This document shows, one piece after another, positions 1 to 9,419 of a stretch of 64,000 nucleotides of DNA; positions within the stretch are counted from its first letter, which is position 1, and every line of letters starts with the position of its first letter. Both the position numbers and the translations under genes were made by a program. This stretch comes from RUG100 sp963542695 (lineage in GTDB: Bacteria > Bacillota > Clostridia > Peptostreptococcales > Anaerovoracaceae): NCBI GenBank assembly GCA_963542695.1, contig CAUTYX010000004.1:1-64000 (forward strand). The letters run 5' to 3'. Under the pieces are notes generated by a model. That model was given only the letters and a program-made list of their open reading frames with translations, did not search any database and was not told where the DNA came from.

Positions 1-5
1 AAAAC

Positions 6-52
6 ACCGACCTCCAATCATTAGATTTTTGGTCTAACTTTTGGGGGTCGGT
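6..52. repeat. Nested inverted repeat resembling an IS3-family (IS150-type) end
   Basis: Outer arms at 6-17 and 41-52 pair over 12 bp with one G-U wobble. Inner arms at 21-25 (ttaga) and 33-37 (tctaa) pair perfectly. The right half, tctaacttttgggggtcggt, resembles the terminal sequence common in IS150-group IS3 elements of Bacillota (gtctaac-tttt-gggggtc). This may be the end of an element lying left of the window. It could equally be a terminator or leader hairpin. No transposase is visible. Confidence 0.35.
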
Positions 53-144
53 ACAGCCGAAAAAGGGGCTTTTTGGTGGAGATGGTGAGAATTCCATCCA
101 TAGTGGAACTTGTTTGCAGTCAAGGTGAGAAAATACCATAGGTG

Positions 145-173
145 GTGTCAAAGTACTGAAATCATGGTATAAT
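145..173 (+). promoter_or_regulatory. Probable sigma-A promoter of the uppP operon
   Basis: An extended -10 (TG at 165-166, then TATAAT at 168-173) sits 17 bp from a weak -35 (gtgtca, 145-150). It lies about 50 bp upstream of the uppP start and nothing else in the leader competes with it. Confidence 0.6.
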
Positions 174-222
174 AAAATAATTATAGAATAAACTACATCG
201 TGTGAGGAGGCAACCGGAGTAT

Positions 223-1065
223 ATGGCATCGATTACATATATAAAAGCGATTATTTTAGGACTGGTACAGGGGCTGGCAGAATTTTTGCCTATTAGCAGT
301 AGTGGTCATTTGGCACTATTGCAACACTTTTTTGGTGTCAATGGTGACAGTGTTTTGCTTTTTACCGTATTGCTCCATGTAGGCACCTTGGTTTCTGTCT
401 TTATTTGTTACTGGAGTGATATAGTAGGTTTGGCCCGGGAACTGGTATTTACCGTTGTGGATATTGTCAAGGGAAGAGGTCCCAGAATCAGTAGTAATCC
501 GGAAAGAAAGCTGCTTTTTCTGATTTTAGTGGCTACGATCCCTACCGGTATTATCGGAATTGTCTTTAAGGATGCCTTTGAAAGCTTATATACCAACATA
601 ATTGCCATTGGATGCGGCCTTATTTTTACCGGTATCATCTTGAAAGTGGCGGATAAAATGGGCAATGGAAAAAAACAGGAAATGAGAACCAACTACCGCA
701 ACGCTATATTCACAGGCATAATGCAGGGAATCGCCATTGCGCCTGGGATTTCAAGATCCGGTTCCACCTTGTTTGGAAGTTTGTTTACCGGATTGGAACG
801 ATCCTTTGCTGTACGGTTCGCTTTTTTAATTTCCATTCCTTCTATTCTCGGTTCCTTGGTGCTGGAATTGCCGGATGCCGTTAAGGCGGGAACCGCCGGA
901 ATGGCGATGGGACCAATTATTGTAGGGATGATTGTTGCCGCCGTTTCCGGCTTTGTGGCCATTAAATGGATGATTCGGATTGTAACCAGCAAACGCCTCA
1001 GTGGATTTAGCTATTACGTATGGGCGCTGGGAGCTTTCGTTATAATTTGGGGTTTGACTCACTAA
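223..1065 (+). CDS. uppP: Undecaprenyl-diphosphatase (BacA/UppP family)
   Basis: This integral membrane phosphatase converts undecaprenyl pyrophosphate to undecaprenyl phosphate, recycling the lipid carrier for peptidoglycan and wall polymers. The N-terminal motif GLAEFLPISSSGHL and the central PGISRSGST motif are the two family signatures carrying the catalytic Glu, Ser and Arg residues. About eight hydrophobic segments fill the 280 residues, the usual length. I chose ATG 223, with AGGAGG at 205-210, over the in-frame GTG at 202, which overlaps that ribosome site. It is the first gene of the rightward housekeeping run. The product feeds the same lipid carrier that the wall-polymer genes downstream would use. 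Confidence 0.93.
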   Translation: MASITYIKAIILGLVQGLAEFLPISSSGHLALLQHFFGVNGDSVLLFTVLLHVGTLVSVFICYWSDIVGLARELVFTVVDIVKGRGPRISSNPERKLLFLILVATIPTGIIGIVFKDAFESLYTNIIAIGCGLIFTGIILKVADKMGNGKKQEMRTNYRNAIFTGIMQGIAIAPGISRSGSTLFGSLFTGLERSFAVRFAFLISIPSILGSLVLELPDAVKAGTAGMAMGPIIVGMIVAAVSGFVAIKWMIRIVTSKRLSGFSYYVWALGAFVIIWGLTH

Positions 1066-1085
1066 GAGAGAAAGGATTTACGTAG

Positions 1086-3800
1086 ATGGCAGAAGGGAAG
1101 CGAGATCCCGGCAGACCAAAAGGATCCACCAACAGATCATCGTCTGCAACACAAAAGAAAAATACCAAAGAGGCCTTGAAAAATACCGGGGCTCCTTTTG
1201 CTGAGGATGAAAAAGAGATAGCGGCAAAAGGGTTTCGACAGATTATCGCAGCTATTGTTTTATTGGCATTGGGTGCGTTCTTTGTGCTGTCTATCCATAC
1301 AGACTTAACCGGTGCTTTTGGAACCGTCGTTGAAAGAAGTCTAAAAGGGGTTTTCGGTCTCGGTGCCTATATCCTGGCATATCTTTTAATTATCTATGGA
1401 CTACTGATGCTGGCCGGCAAAACAGCCGTTTTCAAAAAATCTACGGCAATCGTATTAGCCGTGCTATTTCTGTTTCTCGATATGATTAACGCTTGCCGCT
1501 TTGTAAGTGGACAGGATATGAAAATCTCGGACATGTCAGCTGTCTACGATGCCGGAACTCGTCTTGAGAGCGGTGGTGTTTTCGGTATGTTTGTTGATGG
1601 AAAACTCTACAACATAGTAGGGGTCGCCGGTGTGTATTTGATTTCTGTTTTGGGAATTGCTATTTGCTTATTGTTCTTGCTTCGGACACCTGTCAGTCGA
1701 TGGATTGATAAAGACAGTCGAGAAAGCAGATCTTCCGATGAGGATAGAAAGACTCCGAAGAAATCGGTATTTTCCAATCCTTTTGGCAAAAAAGACAAAA
1801 AGGAAACTATGATATTGGCAGTATCTGAGGAAGATCCAAGAAAAGACGTCATAAAGAGATCGTTGTCAGATATTGAAAAAGAAGAAAAGAAAAAACGCAA
1901 AGAAGAAGATCGTTGGATGCAAAAAGAACAGCGAGCCTTTGAAGAAGATCAGTGGAAAAGCAAGCCCTCATCTCCCAGCATTTTGAAAAATGCTATTGAT
2001 GCTTCCACCGATAAAAATCACCTGCAAAAGGAAAATATAATTCAGCTGGTACAGCAGGAAGAAAACCTGGGAAAAGGCGGAACTGCAACAAGCTATAATG
2101 AAACGGAATATAACGCAACAGAATACAATCCGGAACCTTTGGAGCGACGTAAAGCCGCTGATATTGCCGGTAAAAATATTTCACAAAAGACAGCAACAGA
2201 TCCTTCGCTTCTTTTTGATGAGGGAGAAGAAAGACAAGAGCTTTATGCTGCAAAGGGATTCACTGACGGACCTACTGTTGGTGGTGCCAGTATGGCAACG
2301 GCAGCCAGTGCTACAGAAAGCAGTGAAGGGGAAGTTAGTGATACGCCAAAGACCAGAAGCCGCTATAAACTGCCGCCGGTAAGTCTTTTGAATTTGCCGC
2401 AGCGTTCCGGTGTCGGACGGGAGAGCAGTAAAGACTTACGAGAAAAAGCCATGATGTTGGAACAGACACTGGCAAGTTTCCATGTAGACGCCAATGTGGT
2501 GAATATTATCTCCGGCCCCTCTGTGACTCGGTATGAAATTGAACCGGCACGAGGCGTTAAAGTCCAGAGCATTACCCGTCTTGCTGACGATATTGCACTA
2601 AATATGCGAGCAAAAAGCATTCGTATGGAAGCACCCATTCCCGGAAAAGCGGCTGTTGGAATCGAAGTGGAAAACGAAAGCCGCCAAATGGTGGGTTTCC
2701 GGGAGATTGTAGATTCTAAAGAATTTAAAGATCACAAATCAAAGATGGCCTTTACGGTGGGTCGGGATATTGGTGGTAAACCGGTAGTAGCCGACCTTGC
2801 CAAGATGCCCCATATGCTCATTGCAGGAGCAACCGGATCCGGAAAATCGGTGTGTATCAATACCATTATTTGTTCTATCTTGTATAAGGCACGTCCGGAA
2901 GAAGTCCGGATGATTCTAGTGGATCCTAAAATGGTAGAACTGGGCAATTATAACGGCATCCCTCATTTACTAATCCCTGTTGTTACCGATGCCACCAAGG
3001 CAACGGCAGCCTTAAACTGGGCCGTTAGTGAAATGACGGAACGATATAAAAAATTTGCAGCCGCAGGTGTTCGCAAAATCGCCGAATACAATAAAGCCAT
3101 GCGGCAGCAAAAGAAAAAAGAAGAAATATTGCCACAAATTGTCATTGTCATTGACGAGTTGGCAGACTTGATGATGGTGGCAAGTTCCCAGGTAGAAGAC
3201 GCCATTTGCCGTTTGGCGCAGCTTGCCAGGGCCGCCGGGATGCATCTTGTCATTGCCACCCAAAGGCCATCGGTGGATGTTATTACCGGACTTATTAAGG
3301 CTAATGTCCCGTCTCGAATTGCCTTTACCGTTTCCTCCCAGATAGATTCCCGAACCATTATCGATACACCGGGAGCGGAAAAGCTGGTGGGAAATGGCGA
3401 TATGCTCTTCAAACCGCAGGATCTAAACAAACCAAAACGTATTCAAGGTCCTTATATTGACGATGACGAAGTGGAACGAATTTTGGAATACGTTCGCGGT
3501 CAGGCCGGAACGGCAGAATACAGCCAGGAAGTCATTGACCACATTGAACAGGGGACATCATACCAAGGAGATGGAAATGAAGAGGATGAGCTTTTGAACG
3601 ACGCTGTAGACGTGGTTGTTCATGCGGGTCAGGCTAGCGTTTCCATGCTCCAGCGTCGCTTCCGAGTTGGGTACAACAGAGCGGCGCGTATGGTAGATGC
3701 CATGGAAGCAAGGGGAATTATCGGTCCCCAAGATGGTTCCCGCCCACGGCAGGTGCTTTTGACAGAACAGGAATGGGAGAATAGAAAAGGAGATTTCTAG
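1086..3800 (+). CDS. ftsK: DNA translocase FtsK/SpoIIIE
   Basis: This is a septal, ATP-driven double-stranded DNA pump that clears chromosome termini at division or moves the chromosome into the forespore. The 904-residue protein has a charged start and about four membrane segments within residues 50-205. A long acidic/basic linker runs to about residue 460, followed by the motor. Walker A (GATGSGKS) lies near residue 580 and the Walker B-like IVIVIDELADLMM near 690. The C-terminal winged-helix gamma domain (about 835-900) includes the FRVGYNRAARM DNA-reading element. It follows uppP by 20 bp. The sequence does not show whether its main role is vegetative (ftsK/sftA-like) or sporulation-linked (spoIIIE). 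Confidence 0.93.
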   Translation: MAEGKRDPGRPKGSTNRSSSATQKKNTKEALKNTGAPFAEDEKEIAAKGFRQIIAAIVLLALGAFFVLSIHTDLTGAFGTVVERSLKGVFGLGAYILAYLLIIYGLLMLAGKTAVFKKSTAIVLAVLFLFLDMINACRFVSGQDMKISDMSAVYDAGTRLESGGVFGMFVDGKLYNIVGVAGVYLISVLGIAICLLFLLRTPVSRWIDKDSRESRSSDEDRKTPKKSVFSNPFGKKDKKETMILAVSEEDPRKDVIKRSLSDIEKEEKKKRKEEDRWMQKEQRAFEEDQWKSKPSSPSILKNAIDASTDKNHLQKENIIQLVQQEENLGKGGTATSYNETEYNATEYNPEPLERRKAADIAGKNISQKTATDPSLLFDEGEERQELYAAKGFTDGPTVGGASMATAASATESSEGEVSDTPKTRSRYKLPPVSLLNLPQRSGVGRESSKDLREKAMMLEQTLASFHVDANVVNIISGPSVTRYEIEPARGVKVQSITRLADDIALNMRAKSIRMEAPIPGKAAVGIEVENESRQMVGFREIVDSKEFKDHKSKMAFTVGRDIGGKPVVADLAKMPHMLIAGATGSGKSVCINTIICSILYKARPEEVRMILVDPKMVELGNYNGIPHLLIPVVTDATKATAALNWAVSEMTERYKKFAAAGVRKIAEYNKAMRQQKKKEEILPQIVIVIDELADLMMVASSQVEDAICRLAQLARAAGMHLVIATQRPSVDVITGLIKANVPSRIAFTVSSQIDSRTIIDTPGAEKLVGNGDMLFKPQDLNKPKRIQGPYIDDDEVERILEYVRGQAGTAEYSQEVIDHIEQGTSYQGDGNEEDELLNDAVDVVVHAGQASVSMLQRRFRVGYNRAARMVDAMEARGIIGPQDGSRPRQVLLTEQEWENRKGDF

Positions 3801-3836
3801 CTACGCAGAAGTCTTTGGAAATTGTAGGAAGAAAGA

Positions 3837-5165
3837 ATGAATATATATATACAGACACTGGGATGTCCGAAGAACATCAATGATTCACAGGTGGTAGCAG
3901 GGATTTTGGAAGAGGCCGGCCACCAAATTGTCGGGGAAGCGGCTGATGCCGATGCCTTGCTGTTAAATACCTGTGGCTTTATTGAGGATGCCAAGACAGA
4001 GTCTATTGCAGAGATGTTTCGGTTGTCTCAAATGGAAAAAACCCTTATCGTGACCGGCTGTTTGATTCAGCGCTATGGCGAAGAAATGTATAAAGAAGTT
4101 CCGGAAGTGGATATTTTCTTAGGGGTAAACGACTATGAAAAACTGCCGGAAATTCTGAAAAATCATCAAGAAGGACAGCGAGAAAAATATCTATCACCCT
4201 ATGAAAAAGAATTGGAAACAACCACAAGAAAGCTGGGGGAGATAAAGCACACGGCAACTATAAAAATTGCGGAAGGCTGTGACAATCACTGCACCTACTG
4301 TATTATTCCGGCCATTAGAGGGTCGTATCGCAGTCGCCCTATGGAAGCAATTGTAGAAGAAGCCCAAAAGCTGGCAAATCAGGGAACAAAGGAAATTATT
4401 CTCATTGCCCAGGATACCAGCGCATGGGGAATTGATCTTTATGGAGAATACCGATTGCCGGCATTGCTCCATCAATTGGGACAGGTAGAAGGAATAGAAT
4501 GGATCCGGATTTTATATTGCTATGAAGAGCGAATTACCGATCAACTGATTCAGGCTATGGCAGAGGAACCAAAAGTCTGTCATTACATTGATATTCCACT
4601 GCAGCACGGCAGTGATAAGGTGCTGCGGGAGATGGCGCGTCAGTCGACAAATGCCAGTATTTATAGTATAATTAAAAGGTTGAAAACCGCCATGCCGGAC
4701 ATCCATATTCGAACTACCTTTATCACCGGATTCCCCGGGGAGACAGAGGAAGATTTTGCGAAGCTGGAAGAGATGGTAGAAGATATTGCCTTTGAAAGAT
4801 TGGGTGTATTTGCCTACTCTGCCGAAGAAGATACACCGGCGGCCAAACGACCGGATCAAATAGATCAGGAGATGAAAGAAGCACGGCGAGATGCTATTAT
4901 GCGCCGCCAAATGGATATTAGCCTGGCTCACAACCAAGAGAAGATCGGCAAAACCATGAAGGTATTGCTGGATCAGCAGCAAGAAGATGGCAGCTGGTTG
5001 GGGAGAACCCAGTACGATGCACCGGAAATTGATTGTGCCGTAATTGTTACGACAGCGAAAAATCATCAACCGGGAGATATGATCTTGGTCTTTGTAGAAG
5101 ACGCTTACGACTACGATCTGGTTGGAAGGGAAAAAGGAGATAACGAAAATGAACTTACCGAATAA
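3837..5165 (+). CDS. rimO: Ribosomal protein S12 methylthiotransferase RimO
   Basis: This radical SAM enzyme adds a methylthio group to the conserved aspartate of ribosomal protein uS12. The N-terminal methylthiotransferase domain holds the auxiliary cluster cysteines C10, C46 and C75. The radical SAM triad C148-x3-C152-x2-C155 lies in EGCDNHCTYCIIP. A TRAM-like domain occupies roughly the last 65 residues. The 442-residue length is normal. A RimO assignment rather than MiaB rests on the start IQTLGCPKN (MiaB usually begins differently) and on the pgsA neighbour, a frequent RimO context in Bacillota. Its 3' end overlaps pgsA by 17 bp in another frame, suggesting translational coupling. Confidence 0.92.
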   Translation: MNIYIQTLGCPKNINDSQVVAGILEEAGHQIVGEAADADALLLNTCGFIEDAKTESIAEMFRLSQMEKTLIVTGCLIQRYGEEMYKEVPEVDIFLGVNDYEKLPEILKNHQEGQREKYLSPYEKELETTTRKLGEIKHTATIKIAEGCDNHCTYCIIPAIRGSYRSRPMEAIVEEAQKLANQGTKEIILIAQDTSAWGIDLYGEYRLPALLHQLGQVEGIEWIRILYCYEERITDQLIQAMAEEPKVCHYIDIPLQHGSDKVLREMARQSTNASIYSIIKRLKTAMPDIHIRTTFITGFPGETEEDFAKLEEMVEDIAFERLGVFAYSAEEDTPAAKRPDQIDQEMKEARRDAIMRRQMDISLAHNQEKIGKTMKVLLDQQQEDGSWLGRTQYDAPEIDCAVIVTTAKNHQPGDMILVFVEDAYDYDLVGREKGDNENELTE

Positions 5166-5685
5166 ATTGACCATGGGGCGTGTATGTGCCATTCCTGTGT
5201 TTATTGTCGTGTATTTGCTGGGATTTCATGTGGCAGCCACCATTCTCTTTATTGCCGCTGCAGCAACAGATGCTTTAGACGGTCACATTGCTCGCAGCCA
5301 AGGTCTGGTGACCAACTTTGGAAAGCTCATGGACCCATTGGCAGATAAACTATTGACAATGGCGGCCTTTCTGGTGCTGGTGGGCGCAGGCCAAGTGGCC
5401 TCCTGGATGGTCATTATTATTTTAGGTCGCGAATTTGCCGTTAGCGGACTGCGCCAGATTGCTGCCAGTGATGGTATTGTTATGGCGGCCGGATCCACCG
5501 GAAAAGTAAAGACTGTGCTGCAGATGGTAGCCATTCCCATGTTGCTTTTGGATAACTGGCCCGGTTGTTATCTGCATATTCCGCTAGATGATATTTGCTT
5601 GTGGGCATGCCTTATTATGACCATCATAAGCGGCGTAGAATACTTTGTTAAAAACTGGAATGTCGTGTCTGCTCAAGGCATGTAA
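5149..5685 (+). CDS. pgsA: CDP-diacylglycerol--glycerol-3-phosphate 3-phosphatidyltransferase
   Basis: This membrane enzyme makes phosphatidylglycerol phosphate, the committed step to phosphatidylglycerol and cardiolipin. The CDP-alcohol phosphotransferase signature D-x2-DG-x2-AR-x8-G-x3-D-x3-D is complete, running from DALDGHIARS to MDPLADK at about residues 42-68. The protein is 178 residues with several hydrophobic segments. I chose ATG 5149 because AAGGAG lies just upstream. A longer reading from 5122 has no ribosome site and would sit wholly inside rimO. The gene overlaps the rimO end and precedes cinA by 28 bp, the classic Bacillota order. Confidence 0.93.
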   Translation: MNLPNKLTMGRVCAIPVFIVVYLLGFHVAATILFIAAAATDALDGHIARSQGLVTNFGKLMDPLADKLLTMAAFLVLVGAGQVASWMVIIILGREFAVSGLRQIAASDGIVMAAGSTGKVKTVLQMVAIPMLLLDNWPGCYLHIPLDDICLWACLIMTIISGVEYFVKNWNVVSAQGM

Positions 5686-5713
5686 TACCGGTAAATATAG
5701 TAGGAGAGAAAGA

Positions 5714-6988
5714 ATGAAAGCAACGTTAATCAGTGTTGGAACTGAGATTCTGATGGGACAGACCATGAATACCAATGTGATGTTTTTGTCCCAGGAACTT
5801 AATAAGATCGGTGTCGACGTTATGTATCATCACACCGTCGGAGACAATCCAAAGCGCCTGCGGGAGCTGATGGATTTGGCTTATAAAGACTGCGATGTGG
5901 TAATTACCACCGGTGGTCTTGGACCGACCCAAGACGATTTGACCAAGGAAATCGTTACAGAAGCTCTGGGAGATCATTTGGTAATGAATGAAGATATCCT
6001 GCAGCAGCTGGAAGAGTATTTCGTTGGGAAGGGGCGTCCTTTTACGGAAAACAACAGAAAGCAGTGCATGTTGCCCTCTCAAGGTGAAGTTTTTCAAAAC
6101 CACAAGGGGACCGCTCCCGGTTTTGCCCTGGAAATGGATGGGAAAATCGCCATTTGTATGCCGGGACCGCCATGGGAAATGGAATATATGTATAATGAGA
6201 ATGTCAAAGGATTTCTTGAAAGCAAGAGCCATCAAGTTCTTCGTTTTCGGGATATTCGTTGTTACGGTATCGGGGAAAGCCAGCTGGAAACAGAACTGTT
6301 GGAACTGATTAACGGCCAGACCAATCCCACATTGGCAACCTATGCCAAGGAAAACGAATGCTTCCTTCGGATTGCCGCAAAAGCCGACAGAGAAGAAGAG
6401 GCTATGGCTATGATTGATGAGTACTTGCCGCGGGTTCGCCAGCTGGTTGGTTCATATATCTACGATGAAAATGGTACCGAATTGAAGAAAGTCGTAGCCA
6501 ATATGCTTATTGAAAATGATATTACTATTTCCTGCGCTGAATCCCTGACTGGTGGAATGTTTGCTTCTACCTTAGTAGATAATGCCGGTATTTCCAAGGT
6601 CTTTGATAGAGGTCTTGTAACCTATACAGATAGAGCCAAAATACAAGAGTTGGATGTGGAACCGGATGTATTAGCCATCCATGGTGCTGTTAGTGCAGAA
6701 ACGGCTATGGAAATGGCTGATGGAGTACGCCGCATGTCAGGAAGCAAGATGAACGTATCTTGCACCGGCGTAGCAGGACCCGATGGCGGTACGGAAGAAG
6801 ACCCTGCCGGAACAGCCTACATCGGTGTTTCTTTTAATGGCCGAACCACCGCGTATCGTATCCAAACTCGGAATTTAAGCAGAGAAGCCAACCGCAATGC
6901 GACAGTAATGGCCATGTTGAATATTGTGTATCGGAGATTGCAGCAATATTTGGAAGAACAGGCTGCCAAAAAGGCGGAGGAAAACTAG
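5714..6988 (+). CDS. cinA: CinA-like competence/damage-inducible protein (NMN deamidase)
   Basis: Two domains are present. The N-terminal MoCF-like domain (about residues 1-170) includes VVITTGGLGPTQDD. The C-terminal CinA domain (about 260-415) carries SCAESLTGG and CTGVAGPDGG, typical of nicotinamide-mononucleotide deamidase, with ADP-ribose pyrophosphatase activity expected of the N-terminal part. Together they would recycle pyridine nucleotides. ATG 5714 follows AGGAGAG, which makes it the better start than upstream ATG 5645, giving 424 residues. In many Bacillota the next gene is recA. Here the next gene starts on the base after the stop codon and is an LCP gene, and recA lies about 45 kb away. 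Confidence 0.92.
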   Translation: MKATLISVGTEILMGQTMNTNVMFLSQELNKIGVDVMYHHTVGDNPKRLRELMDLAYKDCDVVITTGGLGPTQDDLTKEIVTEALGDHLVMNEDILQQLEEYFVGKGRPFTENNRKQCMLPSQGEVFQNHKGTAPGFALEMDGKIAICMPGPPWEMEYMYNENVKGFLESKSHQVLRFRDIRCYGIGESQLETELLELINGQTNPTLATYAKENECFLRIAAKADREEEAMAMIDEYLPRVRQLVGSYIYDENGTELKKVVANMLIENDITISCAESLTGGMFASTLVDNAGISKVFDRGLVTYTDRAKIQELDVEPDVLAIHGAVSAETAMEMADGVRRMSGSKMNVSCTGVAGPDGGTEEDPAGTAYIGVSFNGRTTAYRIQTRNLSREANRNATVMAMLNIVYRRLQQYLEEQAAKKAEEN

Positions 6989-8527
6989 ATGAGAAGCGAC
7001 AAACACAAAAGGCGCCTCTTTGAAGGGGAAAAACTTTTTGCAGAGCGGCAAGCTGAAATTGACGCGTGGCGCCGGAAATATGAAAGCCACCATGAGGAAC
7101 CGGAGCAAGAACAGCAGCAGGAAGAGCCGGCAAAAAACAGCGCCGGCCGGGAATCCTCTGCACCGGCAAAAGAGAGAATTGCTTCTTCCTTATCAAAAAT
7201 CGATGGTCTAAAAGGACAGGATACTTTTAGTGGTAAAGAAGGTCTGACACCGGAAATAATTGCCAAGGCTGAAAAAAAGCAAAGGGAACCCCAAGACGTA
7301 TCCGATGATGGAAATTCTTCCAAAGAGAAAAAATCCGGAAGGAAACCAAAAGCGAAAAAAACGAAGACTTCTCAAAAACCGGTAACCAAAAAACGGGTTC
7401 TCATTACCGTTTTGGTTTGCGTGGCTATTCTTTTGGTTAGCGGTGTCGCCGGAGCGTATGTGGTATTCCACAACGTAATTGGAAAAATCAATACGGTAAA
7501 GACCAATTATAAAGACTTTGATATCAGTTCAAAAGTAGAGAAGGATTTAAGTGATTACCAAAACATCGTTATTTTAGGTGTGGATGCCAGAAAACATGAA
7601 AAAATCAAAGGTTCTCGTTCTGATGCCATTGTCATTGCCAGCATTAACAAAAAGACCAACGATGTAAAGTTAACGTCTGTAATGCGTGACAGTTACCTGG
7701 AAATCGAAAGCCAAAATGATGAAAAATACTTGGATAAAATTACCCATGCTCATGCTTTTGGCGGTGCCATTGACACGGCCAAGGCCTTAAACCGAAATCT
7801 CGATTTAAACATCCAGGAGTTTCTTGTCTTTAACTGGAAAGCCGTTGCCGACATGGTAGATGCCCTTGGAGGAGTTACGGTGGATATTCAGGCCAACGAA
7901 ATTTCCGACTTGAACTACTATGGCGATGAGAGTGCCAGGAACGTAGATAAAACATACAAACCGATTTACAACACCGGCAAGCAGACTCTTGACGGAGCCC
8001 AGGCTGTTACGTATTGTCGTATTCGTAAGAACTCCGGTGGTGATACAGGTCGTTCCCGTCGTTTTAAGAATGTTTTCTCGGCATTGATCAAGAAAGCTTC
8101 TAAAATGAACGGCAGCACCATACGCAGAGTAACATCAGATGTATTGCCGGAAATTCAGACAAATATGAACAAGAGAACTATGTTGTCTATTATGATGAGT
8201 GCCGGCGACTACAAACTCGGTAAAAACTATACGTGGTCGGAAAAGTATTACGGTGGCATTTTAAATGGCGTTTGGTACTCTGTACCGACTACATTGAAAT
8301 CCAATGTTGAATGGCTCCATCAGATTCTCTTTGACCAAAAGGACTACAAGGTCACAGAGCGTGTGGAAAAGATTTCCCAGCAAATCATCGACCGGACAGG
8401 TATTGGAGCAGGCGCCGGAAACGAGGATTCTACGTCTACCGATGACCAAACCAATAGCGACGGTTCCCAGAGTTACGATGGCGGCGGCGGAAATAACGGT
8501 CAAGGAAGCAGCGTCAATACCTACTAG
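6989..8527 (+). CDS. LytR-CpsA-Psr (LCP) family wall-polymer ligase, copy 1
   Basis: LCP enzymes transfer polyprenyl-linked wall teichoic acid or capsule precursors to peptidoglycan outside the membrane. About 130 charged cytoplasmic residues (Glu/Gln/Lys-rich) precede one membrane helix near 132-155. The LCP domain (about 185-400) shows GVDARKHEK, SRSDAIVIASIN, SVMRDSYLEI and TYCRIRKNSGGDTGRSRR, which carry the pyrophosphate-binding Arg and Asp residues. A Gly/Ser-rich tail ends the 512 residues. The long cytoplasmic extension is unusual and is shared with the second LCP gene at 9816, so it may be a docking or regulatory segment. The start codon abuts the cinA stop. Confidence 0.9.
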   Translation: MRSDKHKRRLFEGEKLFAERQAEIDAWRRKYESHHEEPEQEQQQEEPAKNSAGRESSAPAKERIASSLSKIDGLKGQDTFSGKEGLTPEIIAKAEKKQREPQDVSDDGNSSKEKKSGRKPKAKKTKTSQKPVTKKRVLITVLVCVAILLVSGVAGAYVVFHNVIGKINTVKTNYKDFDISSKVEKDLSDYQNIVILGVDARKHEKIKGSRSDAIVIASINKKTNDVKLTSVMRDSYLEIESQNDEKYLDKITHAHAFGGAIDTAKALNRNLDLNIQEFLVFNWKAVADMVDALGGVTVDIQANEISDLNYYGDESARNVDKTYKPIYNTGKQTLDGAQAVTYCRIRKNSGGDTGRSRRFKNVFSALIKKASKMNGSTIRRVTSDVLPEIQTNMNKRTMLSIMMSAGDYKLGKNYTWSEKYYGGILNGVWYSVPTTLKSNVEWLHQILFDQKDYKVTERVEKISQQIIDRTGIGAGAGNEDSTSTDDQTNSDGSQSYDGGGGNNGQGSSVNTY

Positions 8528-8541
8528 AAAAGCAGGAAATT

Positions 8542-9414
8542 ATGGATCAAACAGCGAAAAAATATGCCGTGTTAATTGACGGCGACAACATTGCAACAAA
8601 ATATATCGGGGATGTTATCAATGAACTGTCTTCCTATGGTACCCTGACCATCAAACGGGTCTACGGGGACTTTAAGAATCCCAAATTAAAGGAATGGGAA
8701 AAGACATCGTTGAAATATTCCATTATTCCGGTACAGCAATACGAAAATACAAAGGGAAAAAATTCCACGGATATGGTTATGGCCATTGATGCCATGGACA
8801 TTCTCCACCAAGGAGAAGTTAACGGGTTTTGCATCATTAGCAGCGATTCGGATTTTACCAGATTAGCTGCACGCCTTAGAGAATCCGGCAGCGAAGTTAT
8901 CGGCATGGGAAACCGTAATACGGTTCCTGCCTTTATGGCAGCTTGTTCTACCTTTAAAAAACTGGAAAACTTGGGGGAAAAGGAAGAAGAAGAGCTGCTG
9001 GATATGAGCGTTATTAAAAAGGAAATTACCGATATTCTCTTTGAAAACGAAGATGATATGATGTATACCAGTCAGCTTAGAGATACCCTTGTGCGTAGAA
9101 ATCCGGGATTCGATATTAAAGACTATGGGTTTTCCAAATTCTCTGCCTTTTTATCCAGTATGGATAATTTAGCTCTGTATGAGCGTGGAAACAAGGTGGG
9201 GACAAAGGGATCCTCCGGAGCGGAAATTCGCGATATGGTGCAGACTATTGTTCGTAGCGGTACATACACCACCAATGAGCTCAATGGTATGATTAAAAAG
9301 CGATATCCGGAATTTAATTTGCGCAGCATGGGTTTTGCCAGCTGGCGTAGCTTTATCAACAGCATGGGAATGTGGATTGATTCCCATCAACATGTAAAGT
9401 GTAAGACAAGGTAG
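8542..9414 (+). CDS. NYN-domain (LabA/DUF88-like) protein with two OST-HTH/LOTUS-type modules
   Basis: The N-terminal NYN domain, a PIN-like nuclease fold, spans about residues 1-150. Its acidic residues are in VLIDGDN, STDMVMAIDAMD and SSDSDFTRL, the pattern expected for a metal-dependent RNase. Residues about 155-215 and 225-285 each read as an OST-HTH module (for example PGFDIKDYGFSKFSAFLSS and PEFNLRSMGFASWRSFINS), which in other proteins bind RNA. The 290-residue NYN + LOTUS layout is known in bacteria but its targets are largely unknown. It lies 14 bp after an LCP gene and 5 bp before gtrA, so it is cotranscribed with wall-polymer genes. Confidence 0.85.
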   Translation: MDQTAKKYAVLIDGDNIATKYIGDVINELSSYGTLTIKRVYGDFKNPKLKEWEKTSLKYSIIPVQQYENTKGKNSTDMVMAIDAMDILHQGEVNGFCIISSDSDFTRLAARLRESGSEVIGMGNRNTVPAFMAACSTFKKLENLGEKEEEELLDMSVIKKEITDILFENEDDMMYTSQLRDTLVRRNPGFDIKDYGFSKFSAFLSSMDNLALYERGNKVGTKGSSGAEIRDMVQTIVRSGTYTTNELNGMIKKRYPEFNLRSMGFASWRSFINSMGMWIDSHQHVKCKTR

Positions 9415-9419
9415 ATTTT

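Noticed and set aside
2963..3430. Long antisense open frame of 155 residues inside ftsK
   Set aside because: It mirrors a strongly coding region, has no ribosome site or recognisable motif, and its composition is typical of an opposite-strand shadow.
4512..5192. 226-residue minus-strand open frame over rimO
   Set aside because: No family resemblance, overlaps a conserved gene entirely, and no promoter or ribosome site is seen.
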